Shown here in pieces: positions 1 to 8,630 of a stretch of DNA of 64,000 bases. Every line of letters starts with the position of its first letter. The first letter of the stretch is position 1. A program made the position numbers and the translations under genes. The stretch is from Sphingomonas sp. BGYR3 (GTDB lineage Bacteria; Pseudomonadota; Alphaproteobacteria; Sphingomonadales; Sphingomonadaceae): the NCBI RefSeq assembly GCF_025153455.1, contig NZ_JANZNT010000001.1, positions 2,304,001 through 2,368,000 of the forward strand. Reading direction: 5' to 3'. The notes under the pieces were generated by a model that was not told the DNA's origin, searched no databases, and was given only the letters and a program-made list of their open reading frames with translations.

Positions 1-612
1 CGCCGTGCATTGATCGGAGGGTTTGTCGCCATGGCCGATCTGGCTGACCAGCAGGAAACCGCCGATGACCAGCACGACAAAGGCGATCGAGAGCAGGCCC
101 AGATATTTTTCGATAAACTGCTTTGCCCAGGCGCCGAACAGCCGGAACAGCACGCCGACCAGCACGAACTGAAACCCGCGCGACAGCACGCTGGCCCACA
201 GGAACGTGAACAGGTTCATCTGAATGAAGCCGGCGGTGATCGTGACCAGTTTGAACGGGATTGGCGTCGCGCCCTTGATGATGATCAGCTGTGCCCCGTA
301 TTCGCGCAGGTAACAGGCGGCGACCGGAAACTTGTCGGCCAGGCCGAGCGCGGCCAGCAGCTGATCGCCAAAGGCGTCATAGGCGAAATAGCCGATGCCA
401 TAGCCGAGCAGCCCGCCCAGCACCGAGGCGATGGTGCACACGACACCGAAGCGGACGGCGCGTTTCGGATCGGCAAGGCACATCAGCCCGAGCAGCGGAT
501 GCGGCGGGATGGGGAAAAAGCTCGATTCAATGAACGAGAACAGGAACAGCCAGCGTTCGGCGTGCGGGTGCGCGGCCTTGGCCAGCATCCAGTTGTAAAG
601 CGAGCGGAGCAT
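1..612 (-). CDS. YqaA/DedA-type (VTT domain) membrane protein, partial
   Basis: The frame opens at the ATG read leftward from 612 and is still open at base 1, so 204 residues are visible and the C-terminus is outside the window. The protein is hydrophobic with several membrane segments. Residues 29-37 read ESSFFPIPP, and a later segment reads ATPIPFKLVTITAG near residue 120. An acidic residue before FPxPP and a second G/A-TP-x-PFK loop are typical of the SNARE-associated/VTT superfamily (DedA, YqaA). YqaA proteins are about 200 residues, so little is missing. The molecular role of this subfamily is unsettled; membrane homeostasis or lipid handling is the usual suggestion. It is divergent from the dapF-like gene, with about 100 bases between starts. 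Confidence 0.8.
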   Translation of the reverse strand, partial: MLRSLYNWMLAKAAHPHAERWLFLFSFIESSFFPIPPHPLLGLMCLADPKRAVRFGVVCTIASVLGGLLGYGIGYFAYDAFGDQLLAALGLADKFPVAACYLREYGAQLIIIKGATPIPFKLVTITAGFIQMNLFTFLWASVLSRGFQFVLVGVLFRLFGAWAKQFIEKYLGLLSIAFVVLVIGGFLLVSQIGHGDKPSDQCTA

Positions 613-713
613 CGCGGCGGGTGTTAGCGGGCAGGAGCGCCGGGCGGAAGCGGCCATGCCCGCCGAGCGCAAAAATAGTTGCGGCACCCGCGGTGCGCGC
701 GCATGGGGCGGCC

Positions 714-1667
714 ATGCGGATCGCGTTCATCAAATGCCAGGGATCGGGCAACGACTTCCCGCTGGTCGACGGGCGGGCACTGGCGCTGGACGATGGCGAA
801 TGGGCCGCCATCGCGCGGGCGCTGGCCGACCGGGCCGGGCCGGTGGGGGGCGACGGGTTGCTGATCCTGACCGGCCCTGCGGGCGGGCAGCCGTTCGGGA
901 TGCGGATGCTGAACCCCGATGGCAGCGAGGCGGAGACATGCCTGAACGGCCTGCGCTGTACGGCGCGGCTGGGGTTCGAGGTGACGGGGCTGACCGCCGC
1001 CGAGGTGCGGCTGAAGACCAGCGTGGCGGGCGCGGCGAGCGAGCCGGACATGGCGGCGGGCGTGGCGACGGTGCGGACCGAGGCGGTGCCGGCGGGCGTT
1101 GGCGCGGCGGCCATCGGGCTGAAGGTCGCGATGGACGGGCCGGTCGATCAGCCGGTGCCGGGCGTGCCGAGCGCGCGCGCCTTTACCGCCGTGGCGATGC
1201 CCAACCCGCATCTGGTCGCGTTCGTCGATGCGATCGACGGGGACGAGCTGATCGCGCTGGGCGATTGGGCAGAGGCGGCGCCCGACATCCTGCCGGCCCG
1301 CTGCAACGTCAGTTTCGTGCGGGTCGATGGCGCTGACGCGATCTATGTGCGCACCTATGAGCGGGGCGTCGGCCTGACCGACAGTTGCGGCAGCGCGATG
1401 GCGGCGTCGGTGCTGGCCGCGGTGCTGACCGGCAGGGTCGCGGCGGGCGCGTGGATCCGGGTCGCTAATCGCGGCGGGTTCGTCCGCGCGATGACGGACC
1501 GGGCGGCGGCGGATGCGACCATCACCATCGCGGGCAATGCGACGTTCGAATGGGAGGGCGTGGCCGAAATCGACCTGACCACCGCGCGGGTGACGGCGAT
1601 GACGCGCACCGCCGAACGGCCGCAGGAGGCCGATGCCTGGGACGCCGTGCTGGCCGGTCTGGACTGA
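714..1667 (+). CDS. dapF: Divergent diaminopimelate-epimerase (DapF) family protein
   Basis: This 317-residue cytoplasmic protein has the DapF fold signatures: GSGNDF at residues 10-15, NPDGSEAETC at 67-76 with the first catalytic cysteine (Cys76), NPH near 163, and YERG followed by a second cysteine (about Cys225). The family racemises LL- to meso-diaminopimelate for lysine and peptidoglycan synthesis with a cysteine pair. Several positions differ from canonical DapF: the loop usually reading G-x-G-x-DQ is GPVGGDG, CGNG is CLNG, and the second cysteine loop lacks the usual ET and ends CGSA. It is also longer than the usual 270-280 residues. I start at the ATG of MRIAF because it matches the family N-terminus. 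It may be the housekeeping enzyme or a paralogue acting on another amino acid. The transporter gene starts 7 bases after its stop. Confidence 0.8.
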   Translation: MRIAFIKCQGSGNDFPLVDGRALALDDGEWAAIARALADRAGPVGGDGLLILTGPAGGQPFGMRMLNPDGSEAETCLNGLRCTARLGFEVTGLTAAEVRLKTSVAGAASEPDMAAGVATVRTEAVPAGVGAAAIGLKVAMDGPVDQPVPGVPSARAFTAVAMPNPHLVAFVDAIDGDELIALGDWAEAAPDILPARCNVSFVRVDGADAIYVRTYERGVGLTDSCGSAMAASVLAAVLTGRVAAGAWIRVANRGGFVRAMTDRAAADATITIAGNATFEWEGVAEIDLTTARVTAMTRTAERPQEADAWDAVLAGLD

Positions 1668-1673
1668 CCGGCG

Positions 1674-2558
1674 GTGCCACCCGCGACCCTTGCCCTGATG
1701 CTGGTGATCAACCTGTTTTGGGCGGGGAATATCATCATTTCGAAGTTCATCGTGGCGACGCTGGGCGTGCCGCCATTCTGGGCGGCGGGGATCCGGGGGT
1801 TCATCATTGCCGCGGCGCTGTCGCCATGGCTGTTCCCGCTGCCCCGGCCGTTCGGGCGGGTGATCCTGATCGCGCTGTCGATGAGCGGAGGGAGTTTCGG
1901 CCTGTCGATGGTGGGGCTGATGACCGCAGCGCCGTCGGCGGTCGCCATCGTCAGCCTGCTGGCCGCGCCGCTGACCGTGCTGTTGGCGATCGTGATGCTG
2001 GACGAGCAGGTCGGGTGGCGGCGCGCGCTGGGCATTGCGCTGGCCTTTGCCGGCGTGGTGACCGCGCTGGCCGAGCCGCAGACGCTGAGCGCGTCGACAG
2101 GGCTGCTGTTCGTGCTGGCCGGTGCGGTCGTCGGCGCGCTGGGATCGGTGATGATGAAGCGGGTCGAGGTCGGCGCGGTCAAGCTGCAGGCATGGGCGGG
2201 GGTTTCGACAGGTATCGGACTGACCCTGGCCAGCATGGTGTTCGAGCAGGGACAGGCAGCGGCGGGCGCGGCGGCGGGATGGCGGTTCTGGGCCGCCATC
2301 GCGACATCGGCGCTGCTGGTGTCGGTGGTCGCCCATACCGCCTATTTCTGGGTGCTGCGGCGGCATGATGCGAACCTGGTCGCGCCGCTGACCCTGTTGA
2401 CGCCGGTATTCGCGGTGATGATGGGCGCGTGGATCACCAACGATCCGGTCAGCCTGCAGATGGTGATCGGCGGCCTGATCGCGATGGCGGGCGTGGCCGT
2501 GATCCTGATCCGGCCGAGCAAGCGGTTCTGGAAGGGATGGATGGTCCGCGAGGGCTGA
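1674..2558 (+). CDS. EamA/DMT-family transporter
   Basis: The 294-residue protein is almost entirely hydrophobic, with about ten predicted membrane helices in two similar halves. FWAGNIIISKF near the start and SLLAAPLTVLLAIVMLDE at about residue 100 fit the drug/metabolite transporter (EamA) superfamily. These exporters move amino acids, metabolites or drugs across the inner membrane. The start is a GTG 7 bases after the dapF-like stop, which implies co-transcription; an ATG at 1698 is an alternative. The coupling to an amino-acid epimerase suggests export of an amino-acid derivative, but that is inference from position only. Confidence 0.85.
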   Translation: MPPATLALMLVINLFWAGNIIISKFIVATLGVPPFWAAGIRGFIIAAALSPWLFPLPRPFGRVILIALSMSGGSFGLSMVGLMTAAPSAVAIVSLLAAPLTVLLAIVMLDEQVGWRRALGIALAFAGVVTALAEPQTLSASTGLLFVLAGAVVGALGSVMMKRVEVGAVKLQAWAGVSTGIGLTLASMVFEQGQAAAGAAAGWRFWAAIATSALLVSVVAHTAYFWVLRRHDANLVAPLTLLTPVFAVMMGAWITNDPVSLQMVIGGLIAMAGVAVILIRPSKRFWKGWMVREG

Positions 2559-2635
2559 GGCGGTTCGTCGCAAGCCGGTGGCAGGACCGGGCGCCATCGA
2601 ATAGCCTTGCCCCATCCCAGTCGAAAGGCGAGGCG

Positions 2636-3607
2636 ATGTTGCGTATCCGTCCGGTCCTGTTCCCCGTCCTGTCCATCGCGGCGATCGCCGCCCCCGTCGC
2701 GGCGCAGACCGCGCCCGATCCCGCCGCCACGGCCGCAAAGGTCGATCGCGACAATGCGCGCTATGCCGAGCGGCGCATGGCCGAGCGCGGGTTCGTGCCA
2801 ATGGCCGAGATGCGCTTTGCCGGGCGCGACGTGCGCCGCGTGCTGCCCAGCGATCCCTATGGCATGATGCCCATTCCCGGCGTGGAGATGGAGCGGCACC
2901 GCGACGGGCGCATGACCATCCGCATCGTCCATCGCGGCTGGACCAGCGAGGCGAAGCGGGTGAGCCAGACGGAATGGGATGCGGTCGCCCGGCTGCAAGG
3001 CCCGGCATTCGCCCCGTGGCGCGACCCGAAGCCCGATTCCCGCCCCGATGTCGTCAGCCATTGCTGGAGCGGGATGATCGCCGCCAGCCCGGATGCCCAT
3101 GCGACATGGGGATGCGCCAGCACGCCGCCGCCCGCCGCCGCCTATGCCAGCGCCATGATGATGCTGGCGCTCGACAAATATGAATGTGCGCCGGCCGACA
3201 CGGAGCTGGGCCAGCGTTTTGCCGATTGTTTCACCGACAAGGGCGTGCCGGACAATGCGATGGTCGCCGCACGGCTGGCCGAGGCGCGGGCAAAGTGGCA
3301 GGCGCTGCGGTTGGATGGCCCGGACCTGCTGATGCCCGCGCGCCGGGCGCTGGGCGAGGCGCGGCAGCAGCCGACGCCGGAGCGGATCGCGGCGGCGCGT
3401 GCAGCCGTATTGGCGTTCGGCCAGCGGCAACGGGCGCTGCGCGAGGTCGTGAGCGGCAGTTTCCGCGATATCCCCCGTCCGCACCAGATGAGCGTGCGCG
3501 ATGCCGCCATCGTGGAACAGACCCGCGATCAATGGCTGTCCGACATCGCCGCGCAGACCGGCAATTATACCGGGATGCTGGAGGAACTGGCGGGGATCGG
3601 CAACTGA
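2636..3607 (+). CDS. Secreted protein of unknown function
   Basis: The 323-residue product begins with a clear Sec signal peptide (MLRIRPVLFPVLSIAAIAAP, cleavage probably after AAQ at about residue 25). The mature part is hydrophilic, alanine- and arginine-rich, and holds several cysteines (SHCWSGM, WGCAS, KYECAP, FADCFTD) that could form disulfides in the periplasm. I do not recognise a family. The start follows a GAAAGGCGAGGCG purine stretch. The gene lies 77 bases after the transporter in the same direction, so it could share its transcript. Confidence 0.75.
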   Translation: MLRIRPVLFPVLSIAAIAAPVAAQTAPDPAATAAKVDRDNARYAERRMAERGFVPMAEMRFAGRDVRRVLPSDPYGMMPIPGVEMERHRDGRMTIRIVHRGWTSEAKRVSQTEWDAVARLQGPAFAPWRDPKPDSRPDVVSHCWSGMIAASPDAHATWGCASTPPPAAAYASAMMMLALDKYECAPADTELGQRFADCFTDKGVPDNAMVAARLAEARAKWQALRLDGPDLLMPARRALGEARQQPTPERIAAARAAVLAFGQRQRALREVVSGSFRDIPRPHQMSVRDAAIVEQTRDQWLSDIAAQTGNYTGMLEELAGIGN

Positions 3608-3708
3608 GCCAGCCAGCCGGGCCGGGCGTCGATGCCCGACGTCGGCTTGTGCCCCGCCGCACGCCCGCTATCGTTCCCGCCGGGGATCGAGCCGAACCGG
3701 GGGTGGCC

Positions 3709-4103
3709 ATGACCGACAAGTTGCCAAGTGTCGCCACCAGCGAAGTGACGCCGATGCGCGATGACGCCGCGTCGCGCTGTGGCCTGGCCGACCCGGGGCT
3801 CGCCTATGATTACTTCAAGAGCATGGTGTCGGTCAGCGTGGCGACGCTGGGCGGCATCCTGACCCTGGCGAAACCGTGTTCGGGGCGCGGATCGAGCCGT
3901 GGCAGATGGCGGCAGGCGCATTGCCCGTCGCCCTTTCCGGCCTGTTGGCGTTGCAGGGCAAGACCGACATCACGCAGATGTGTCAGGGGATCAAACCGCA
4001 GCGGAACAGCGTGCGCCTGGCGCTGCGCGTCGTGCCGAGCCTGTACGGACTGGGGCTGGGCGTGTTCCTGGCGTTTCTGACCCTGTCCTATCTGAACCCA
4101 TAG
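3709..4103 (+). pseudogene. Small membrane protein gene with a -1 frameshift
   Basis: An ATG at 3709 (MTDKLPSVATSEV) opens a frame that reads well to about base 3870, ending in a membrane-like stretch (SVATLGGILTLA). From there the sensible reading continues one base back, from GAA at 3870: ETVFGARIEPWQMAAGALPV and on to a hydrophobic C-terminus ending FLTLSYLNP at 4103. Joined, the two parts give about 131 residues with two or three membrane segments. The junction reads CTGGCGAAACCG and is not a classical X-XXY-YYZ slippery heptamer. A lost base (mutation or sequencing error) is therefore more likely than programmed frameshifting. No family is recognised. Confidence 0.55.
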
Positions 4104-4226
4104 GGTGCCCGAAAGGGCGCCGTTCCCGCATGATTCCGATTGCATCCGGCACGGGCCGGCATAGGATTATCCCAACGCTTTCAACGGGAAAGCGTGGAGG
4201 GGTCAGGTTCGCCTGAGGGGGCATTC

Positions 4227-5930
4227 ATGGTTGCAAGGATCGGTGCGGCGGGCGTGATCGCCATGGCGATGGGCGTTTGTGCGCCCGCTTATGCAGGGGT
4301 GTCGGAGGATTTCGCCGATTGCGACGGCCTTCGCAAACCCAAGAACAGCGATGACGGGATGCGCGGGCAGGCGACCATTTCCGCCTTTCGCTTTCGCGCT
4401 GCGGACAGTTCGGCACAGGTGATCGCGGCGTGCACCCGCGCGCTGGAGAGCAAGAACCTGTTGCCCAAGCAGACGCTGCGCCGGGCGCATTTGTTGCGGG
4501 CGCGGGCGGCAGCGCGGCTGGAGGCAGGCGATGCCGCGGCGGCCCTGACCGATCTGGATGCGGCAGAGGCGGCGGCCGCACCGCACAAGGGCGATTTCTT
4601 TTTTGATCGCAGCATGGGACTGTCGATCGACCTGCTGCGTGCCATTGCGATGAACGAGAAGGGCGACCGGGCAGCGGCGCTGACCCTGGCCGAAGGCGTG
4701 GCGGCCAAGCGGCCCTATGCCCTGCCGATCCAGCAGGCCGCCGCGCTGATCCGCACCGCCACGGCGGAAAAGCGCGACGGCGCGATCTGGGCAAACCTGT
4801 CCAGGATCGACCCCAATGTGCGCGACCTGACCGGCAAGCTGTCCGGCCAGCTCGCCGACCTGGCCAGCGTGGCGGCGGCGGCGGGCGTGCCCAAGGTGAC
4901 GATCCCCACCGAAATCCCGATGCAGCTGGTGCTGAACGGCAAGATGGATGCGGGCCGGATGCTGGCGCAATGGGGCGCCCCGGTGAACGAGGCGATGAAC
5001 ACTGCCTATGCGCTGGCCGCGACAGGCAAGCCGGATGCGGCGCGGGCATGGGTCGCGGCGGCGCGCAGCGCGCTGGATGCGGCAAGCCCGCCAAAGCCCG
5101 CCGCCAAGCCGGAGGCCGCGTTGATGCCGGTGGCCGCTACCGCCGGAGCGGCCGCGGCTGACGAGGCGAAGAAGCCCGCGGTCAATCCGCTGGTCGCGCT
5201 GCTGACCGATGCGGTGCGCACCAATCAGCTGGAGCCGGCCGCGCTGCTGGTCGAGGCGCGGATTGCGGTGGCCGAAGGGCGGTTGACCGATGCGGCGCGC
5301 ACGCTGGCGGGCAATGGCTGGCGATCGACGCCGATGACCGAGGAGCTGTTCGGCGCCTATCGCACCGCGCGGGAGAAGAACCCGGCGGGGGCGCCGGAGC
5401 TGACCGCGCTGGTCCCCGCAGAGCGCAGCTCGATCAGCCTGACCGCCATGGCTCGCGATCTGCTGATCAGCCCGGAAACCAGCCGCAACCTGATCGATTA
5501 CGAAAAGTCGCGGCCCAACATCCTGGGCGCGGCAGTGGGGGCGGCGCTGTCGTTCGGCACCACGTTGCTGGGCGGGATCGACCGCACCGCCGGGTTCCGC
5601 TCGACCCCCAATCCCGACGGCACGATCAATGTGACGTTCAACGGCAACACCACATCCGGCCCGATGGTGCAGGAAATGGTGCTGTTGCGCGCGGCGGAGG
5701 TGACGCGGGAGGCGGGCAAGAACCGGTTCCACATCGCGGCGCGCAGGGATTATCAGCGGTACATGACGCAGACCCAGTACGGCATCGAGCAGAACCGGAC
5801 GCTGGTGGGATACAAGACCGAGCTGGACATCCGGCCGCTGGATGACGGCGCGCAGCAGGCCGATGCGATCGATGCCGTGGCGGTGATCGATGCGCTTGGC
5901 CCCGTCTATTACGAGGGTAAGGCGAAATAA
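4227..5930 (+). CDS. Secreted TPR-like protein of unknown function
   Basis: The 567-residue product starts with a signal peptide (MVARIGAAGVIAMAMGVCAP, cut after AYA). Residues 60-200 are rich in alanine helices of TPR type (ARLEAGDAAAALTDLDAAEA). The middle has an Ala/Pro/Lys linker. The C-terminal 120 residues form a different, more beta-rich domain with VLLRAAEVTREAGKNRF, which resembles the RAAE-T-x3-G pattern of CC0125/CC1285-type lipoprotein domains; that resemblance is my inference. The ATG at 4227 was chosen because it gives the signal peptide. A role in the envelope is likely; the substrate or partner is unknown. Confidence 0.75.
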   Translation: MVARIGAAGVIAMAMGVCAPAYAGVSEDFADCDGLRKPKNSDDGMRGQATISAFRFRAADSSAQVIAACTRALESKNLLPKQTLRRAHLLRARAAARLEAGDAAAALTDLDAAEAAAAPHKGDFFFDRSMGLSIDLLRAIAMNEKGDRAAALTLAEGVAAKRPYALPIQQAAALIRTATAEKRDGAIWANLSRIDPNVRDLTGKLSGQLADLASVAAAAGVPKVTIPTEIPMQLVLNGKMDAGRMLAQWGAPVNEAMNTAYALAATGKPDAARAWVAAARSALDAASPPKPAAKPEAALMPVAATAGAAAADEAKKPAVNPLVALLTDAVRTNQLEPAALLVEARIAVAEGRLTDAARTLAGNGWRSTPMTEELFGAYRTAREKNPAGAPELTALVPAERSSISLTAMARDLLISPETSRNLIDYEKSRPNILGAAVGAALSFGTTLLGGIDRTAGFRSTPNPDGTINVTFNGNTTSGPMVQEMVLLRAAEVTREAGKNRFHIAARRDYQRYMTQTQYGIEQNRTLVGYKTELDIRPLDDGAQQADAIDAVAVIDALGPVYYEGKAK

Positions 5931-5951
5931 TAACCGGATGGGTTATTTTAT
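5929..5951 (+). terminator. Weak hairpin at the end of the TPR gene
   Basis: AATAACC and GGTTATT form a 7-bp stem around a 5-base loop, overlapping the TAA stop and followed by TTA. It could end the TPR transcript before the GTA cluster. The T tract is poor. Confidence 0.35.
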
Positions 5952-6104
5952 GCTGTCCTACAGCGTGACGATCAGGCTAATCCCTTTGACAGGATGACGA
6001 ATCGCGTCCGGACGGGGCGGGGTTTGCAAGGGGGTGACGGGCCGGGGCGCGGGGGCGCTGTCCGGCCCGTTCGCTTTGGGTCGGAGGCGGGGCAGGAGGC
6101 TGGC

Positions 6105-6617
6105 ATGGGGGATCTGATCGTCGGGACCAACCGGCAGGGGCGGGTGCAAAAGCGGCGGCCAAGCGGCCGGGCGTTCAGCGCGGCGCAGCGCAAGCGGTTC
6201 CTGACGCACCTGGCCGAGACCGCCAATGTCACTGCCGCTGTCGGCAAGTCCGGCGTGTCCAGCTCAACGGTCTATCGCACGCGATATCGCGAGCCGGAGT
6301 TTGCCGCCGAATGGGATCGGGCGCTGGCGATCGGTTACGACCGGCTGGAGGCGGCGATGCTGGCCGCTGCAATGAAGGCGGTGCGGGCGGCTGAGGATAG
6401 TGTGCCGGTGCCGGAGGGCGAAGCCGTGATCGTGTCATTCGACCAGGCCCAGCGCCTGTTGAACCATCATCGCAGCCTGGCGCGTGAGGGGCGGTGGCGG
6501 GGCCATCCCGATCGCGATTATGCTGCATCCGCCGAGCGGACCGACGCCGCGATCCTGAAATTGCTGAAGAAGTTGCCGGCGAGGCGCGCCGATCCGTTGG
6601 TGGAGACAGGCGGATGA
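6105..6617 (+). CDS. GTA-like small terminase subunit candidate (gp1)
   Basis: The 170-residue protein has a basic N-terminus and a helix-turn-helix-like region at about residues 28-65 (THLAETANVTAAVGKSGVSS then TVYRTRYREPEFAAEW). That pattern is typical of phage small terminase DNA-binding domains of the phBC6A51 type. In Rhodobacter capsulatus GTA the first gene of the cluster encodes TerS, and this gene sits directly before the large terminase with an ATGA overlap (6614-6617). The ATG at 6105 has a GGCAGGAGG ribosome site. The C-terminal half is charged and helical. Function by homology: bind DNA and control packaging. Confidence 0.7.
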   Translation: MGDLIVGTNRQGRVQKRRPSGRAFSAAQRKRFLTHLAETANVTAAVGKSGVSSSTVYRTRYREPEFAAEWDRALAIGYDRLEAAMLAAAMKAVRAAEDSVPVPEGEAVIVSFDQAQRLLNHHRSLAREGRWRGHPDRDYAASAERTDAAILKLLKKLPARRADPLVETGG

Positions 6618-7921
6618 ACGAGGCGATCGACGCACTGAACGCCCGTTCGCCGGATGAACAGGCCGCACTGCTGGCCAGAATGACGACAGGGGACCGACAG
6701 GAGCTGCTGCATCGCTGGCCGCTATGGGCCCATGCCGGGCAACTGGCGCCGCCGGGCGACTGGCGCGTGTGGGTGATCCGGGCCGGGCGCGGGTTCGGCA
6801 AGACGCGCGCCGGGGCGGAATGGGTGAGCGAGGTGGCGCGGCGCGACGGGGAGGCGCGGATCGCGCTGGTCGCGGCGAGCCTGCACGATGCGCGGCAGGT
6901 GATGGTGGAGGGGCCGAGCGGCATCCTTGCGCTGGCGCGGCCGGGGGAGAAGCATCGCTGGCGATCCACGCTGGGGCAGCTGACCTTTGCATCGGGCGCG
7001 GTGGCGCAATGCTATTCGGCGGCGGCAGGAGAGACTCTGCGCGGACCGGAGCACGGCGCGGCATGGTGCGACGAGCTGGCCAAATGGCCGCGGGGAAGCA
7101 CGGCGTGGGACAATCTGATGATGGGGCTGCGCATCGGCGATCATCCGCGCGCGGTGGTGACGACGACGCCGCGGCCGATCCCGCTGCTGAAACGCATCCT
7201 GAGCGCGCGGGACACGGTGGAGACGCGGGGGGCGACGCGGGACAATCCGCACCTGCCGGACGGGTTCGTCGCGGCGATGATGGCGGATTATGGCGGGACC
7301 GCGCTGGGGCGGCAGGAGCTGGACGGGGAGATCATCGACGACCTGGCAGGCGCGCTGTGGCACCGGGCGGGGATCGAAGGCGCGCGGATCGCGGCGGACG
7401 CGGTGCCGGAGATGGTCCGCGTCGTCATCGGCGTCGATCCGCCCGCCACGGCCGATGGCGATGCGTGCGGGATCGTGGCCGTCGGCCTGGGCGAGGATGG
7501 CATTGGCCATGTGCTGGCCGATGCAAGCGTTGCCGGCCGGTCGCCCGAAGGCTGGGCCAGTGCGGTGGCGGACTGTGCCGCGCGGTGGAACGCCGAATGC
7601 GTGGTGGCCGAGGTGAATATGGGCGGCGACATGGTGAAGGCGGTGCTGGCAGGGGCCGGGCTGGGCCTGGTGGTGAAGCAGGTGCGCGCGAGCCGGGGCA
7701 AGGTGGCGCGGGCCGAGCCGGTCGCCGCGCTCTATGCCGCCGGGCGGGTGCGCCATGCGGGCGCGTTCCCCGCACTGGAGGACGAATTGTGCGGCCTGTT
7801 CCCCGCCGGGGACTATCGCGGGCCGGGGCGATCGCCGGACCGGGCGGATGCGCTGGTGTGGGCGATGAGCGAATTGATGCTGCGCGGGCGGGGACAGGCG
7901 GCGCTGCGGGTGCTGGCGTGA
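6614..7921 (+). CDS. GTA-like large terminase, ATPase/nuclease (gp2)
   Basis: This 435-residue protein is the DNA-packaging motor. Residues 58-68 carry the Walker A-like RAGRGFGKTRA. A Walker B-like segment GAAWCDELAKW lies near 155. The nuclease domain has VVIGVDPP near 275, VVAEVNMGGD near 335 and a late RSPDRADALVWAM, which supplies the acidic residues expected of the RNase H-like fold. Length and order fit RcGTA gp2. The ATG overlaps the previous stop (ATGA), so the two terminase genes are translationally coupled. No frameshift or lost motif was seen, so it looks functional. Confidence 0.9.
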   Translation: MNEAIDALNARSPDEQAALLARMTTGDRQELLHRWPLWAHAGQLAPPGDWRVWVIRAGRGFGKTRAGAEWVSEVARRDGEARIALVAASLHDARQVMVEGPSGILALARPGEKHRWRSTLGQLTFASGAVAQCYSAAAGETLRGPEHGAAWCDELAKWPRGSTAWDNLMMGLRIGDHPRAVVTTTPRPIPLLKRILSARDTVETRGATRDNPHLPDGFVAAMMADYGGTALGRQELDGEIIDDLAGALWHRAGIEGARIAADAVPEMVRVVIGVDPPATADGDACGIVAVGLGEDGIGHVLADASVAGRSPEGWASAVADCAARWNAECVVAEVNMGGDMVKAVLAGAGLGLVVKQVRASRGKVARAEPVAALYAAGRVRHAGAFPALEDELCGLFPAGDYRGPGRSPDRADALVWAMSELMLRGRGQAALRVLA

Positions 7922-7949
7922 GGGGGCAGGGCGCGCTAGGGGCGGGGGC

Positions 7950-8621
7950 ATGATCCCGCGCGAGCATCTGGATACGGCGGAGGTGCCGGGGGGCGAGCCG
8001 CTGCGGCTGGTGCGGCGGGGCGCGGATTTCATGATCGTGCTGGAACGCAACGAGCTGATGAACAGCCGGATGAGCGGGTCCGAGGCGGCGCTGGCGACGA
8101 TAACGGTCGAGCGGTTGAAGGCGCGGGCGCCCCGGCTGCTGATCGGCGGATATGGCATGGGGTTCACGCTGCGCGCGGCGCTGGCCGTGCTGCCCGGCGA
8201 TGCGCAGGTGGTGGTGGCGGAGCTGGTGCCCAAGATCATCGAGTGGGCGCGCGGGCCGATGGCGGACCTGACCGCCGGGTGCCTGGACGATCGGCGGGTG
8301 AGCGTGCGCATCGGCGATGTCGGGGCAGCGATCCGCGAGGGGCGCGGCGCGTATGACGCGATCCTGCTGGACGTGGACAATGGGCCGGACGGGTTGACCC
8401 GGCCGGGCAATGACGGACTGTATTCCGCAGGCGGACTGGCGGCGAGCGTCGCGGCGCTCAGGCCCGGCGGGGTGCTGGCGGTGTGGTCAGCGGCGCCGGA
8501 TGCCGCGTTCCGACGGCGGATGGGCGAGGCGGGGCTGGCCGTCGAGGAAGTGGCCGTACGCGCGCGGGAGAACGGCAAGGGGCCGCGGCACGTGATCTGG
8601 TTCGGGCGGCGGCGGGGGTAG
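7950..8621 (+). CDS. Spermidine-synthase-like SAM-binding protein
   Basis: The 223-residue protein has a Rossmann SAM-binding loop (LLIGGYGMGFTLRAAL near residue 65), followed by a strand ending in an acidic residue (VVVAELVP) and an ILLDVDNGPDG segment near 135, as in spermidine synthases and related methyltransferases. It is shorter than a typical polyamine synthase and lacks the N-terminal beta domain, so the substrate is uncertain. It lies between the terminase and portal genes of the GTA-like cluster, where no GTA gene is expected, 28 bases after the terminase stop. It is probably a passenger or a cluster-adapted accessory gene. Confidence 0.8.
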   Translation: MIPREHLDTAEVPGGEPLRLVRRGADFMIVLERNELMNSRMSGSEAALATITVERLKARAPRLLIGGYGMGFTLRAALAVLPGDAQVVVAELVPKIIEWARGPMADLTAGCLDDRRVSVRIGDVGAAIREGRGAYDAILLDVDNGPDGLTRPGNDGLYSAGGLAASVAALRPGGVLAVWSAAPDAAFRRRMGEAGLAVEEVAVRARENGKGPRHVIWFGRRRG

Positions 8622-8630
8622 CTTTTTCGC

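Noticed and set aside
10..627. A 205-codon plus-strand frame at the left edge
   Set aside because: It is antisense to the YqaA-type gene, which has the family motifs; its own composition is Gln/His/Arg-rich shadow.
624..3008. A 794-codon open frame on the minus strand across dapF and the transporter
   Set aside because: High GC makes long antisense frames common. The composition is Arg/His/Gln-rich noise, and clear genes lie on the other strand.
3865..3876. Programmed -1 frameshifting
   Set aside because: The site CTGGCGAAACCG does not fit a slippery heptamer and I see no clear downstream stem; a lost base is simpler.
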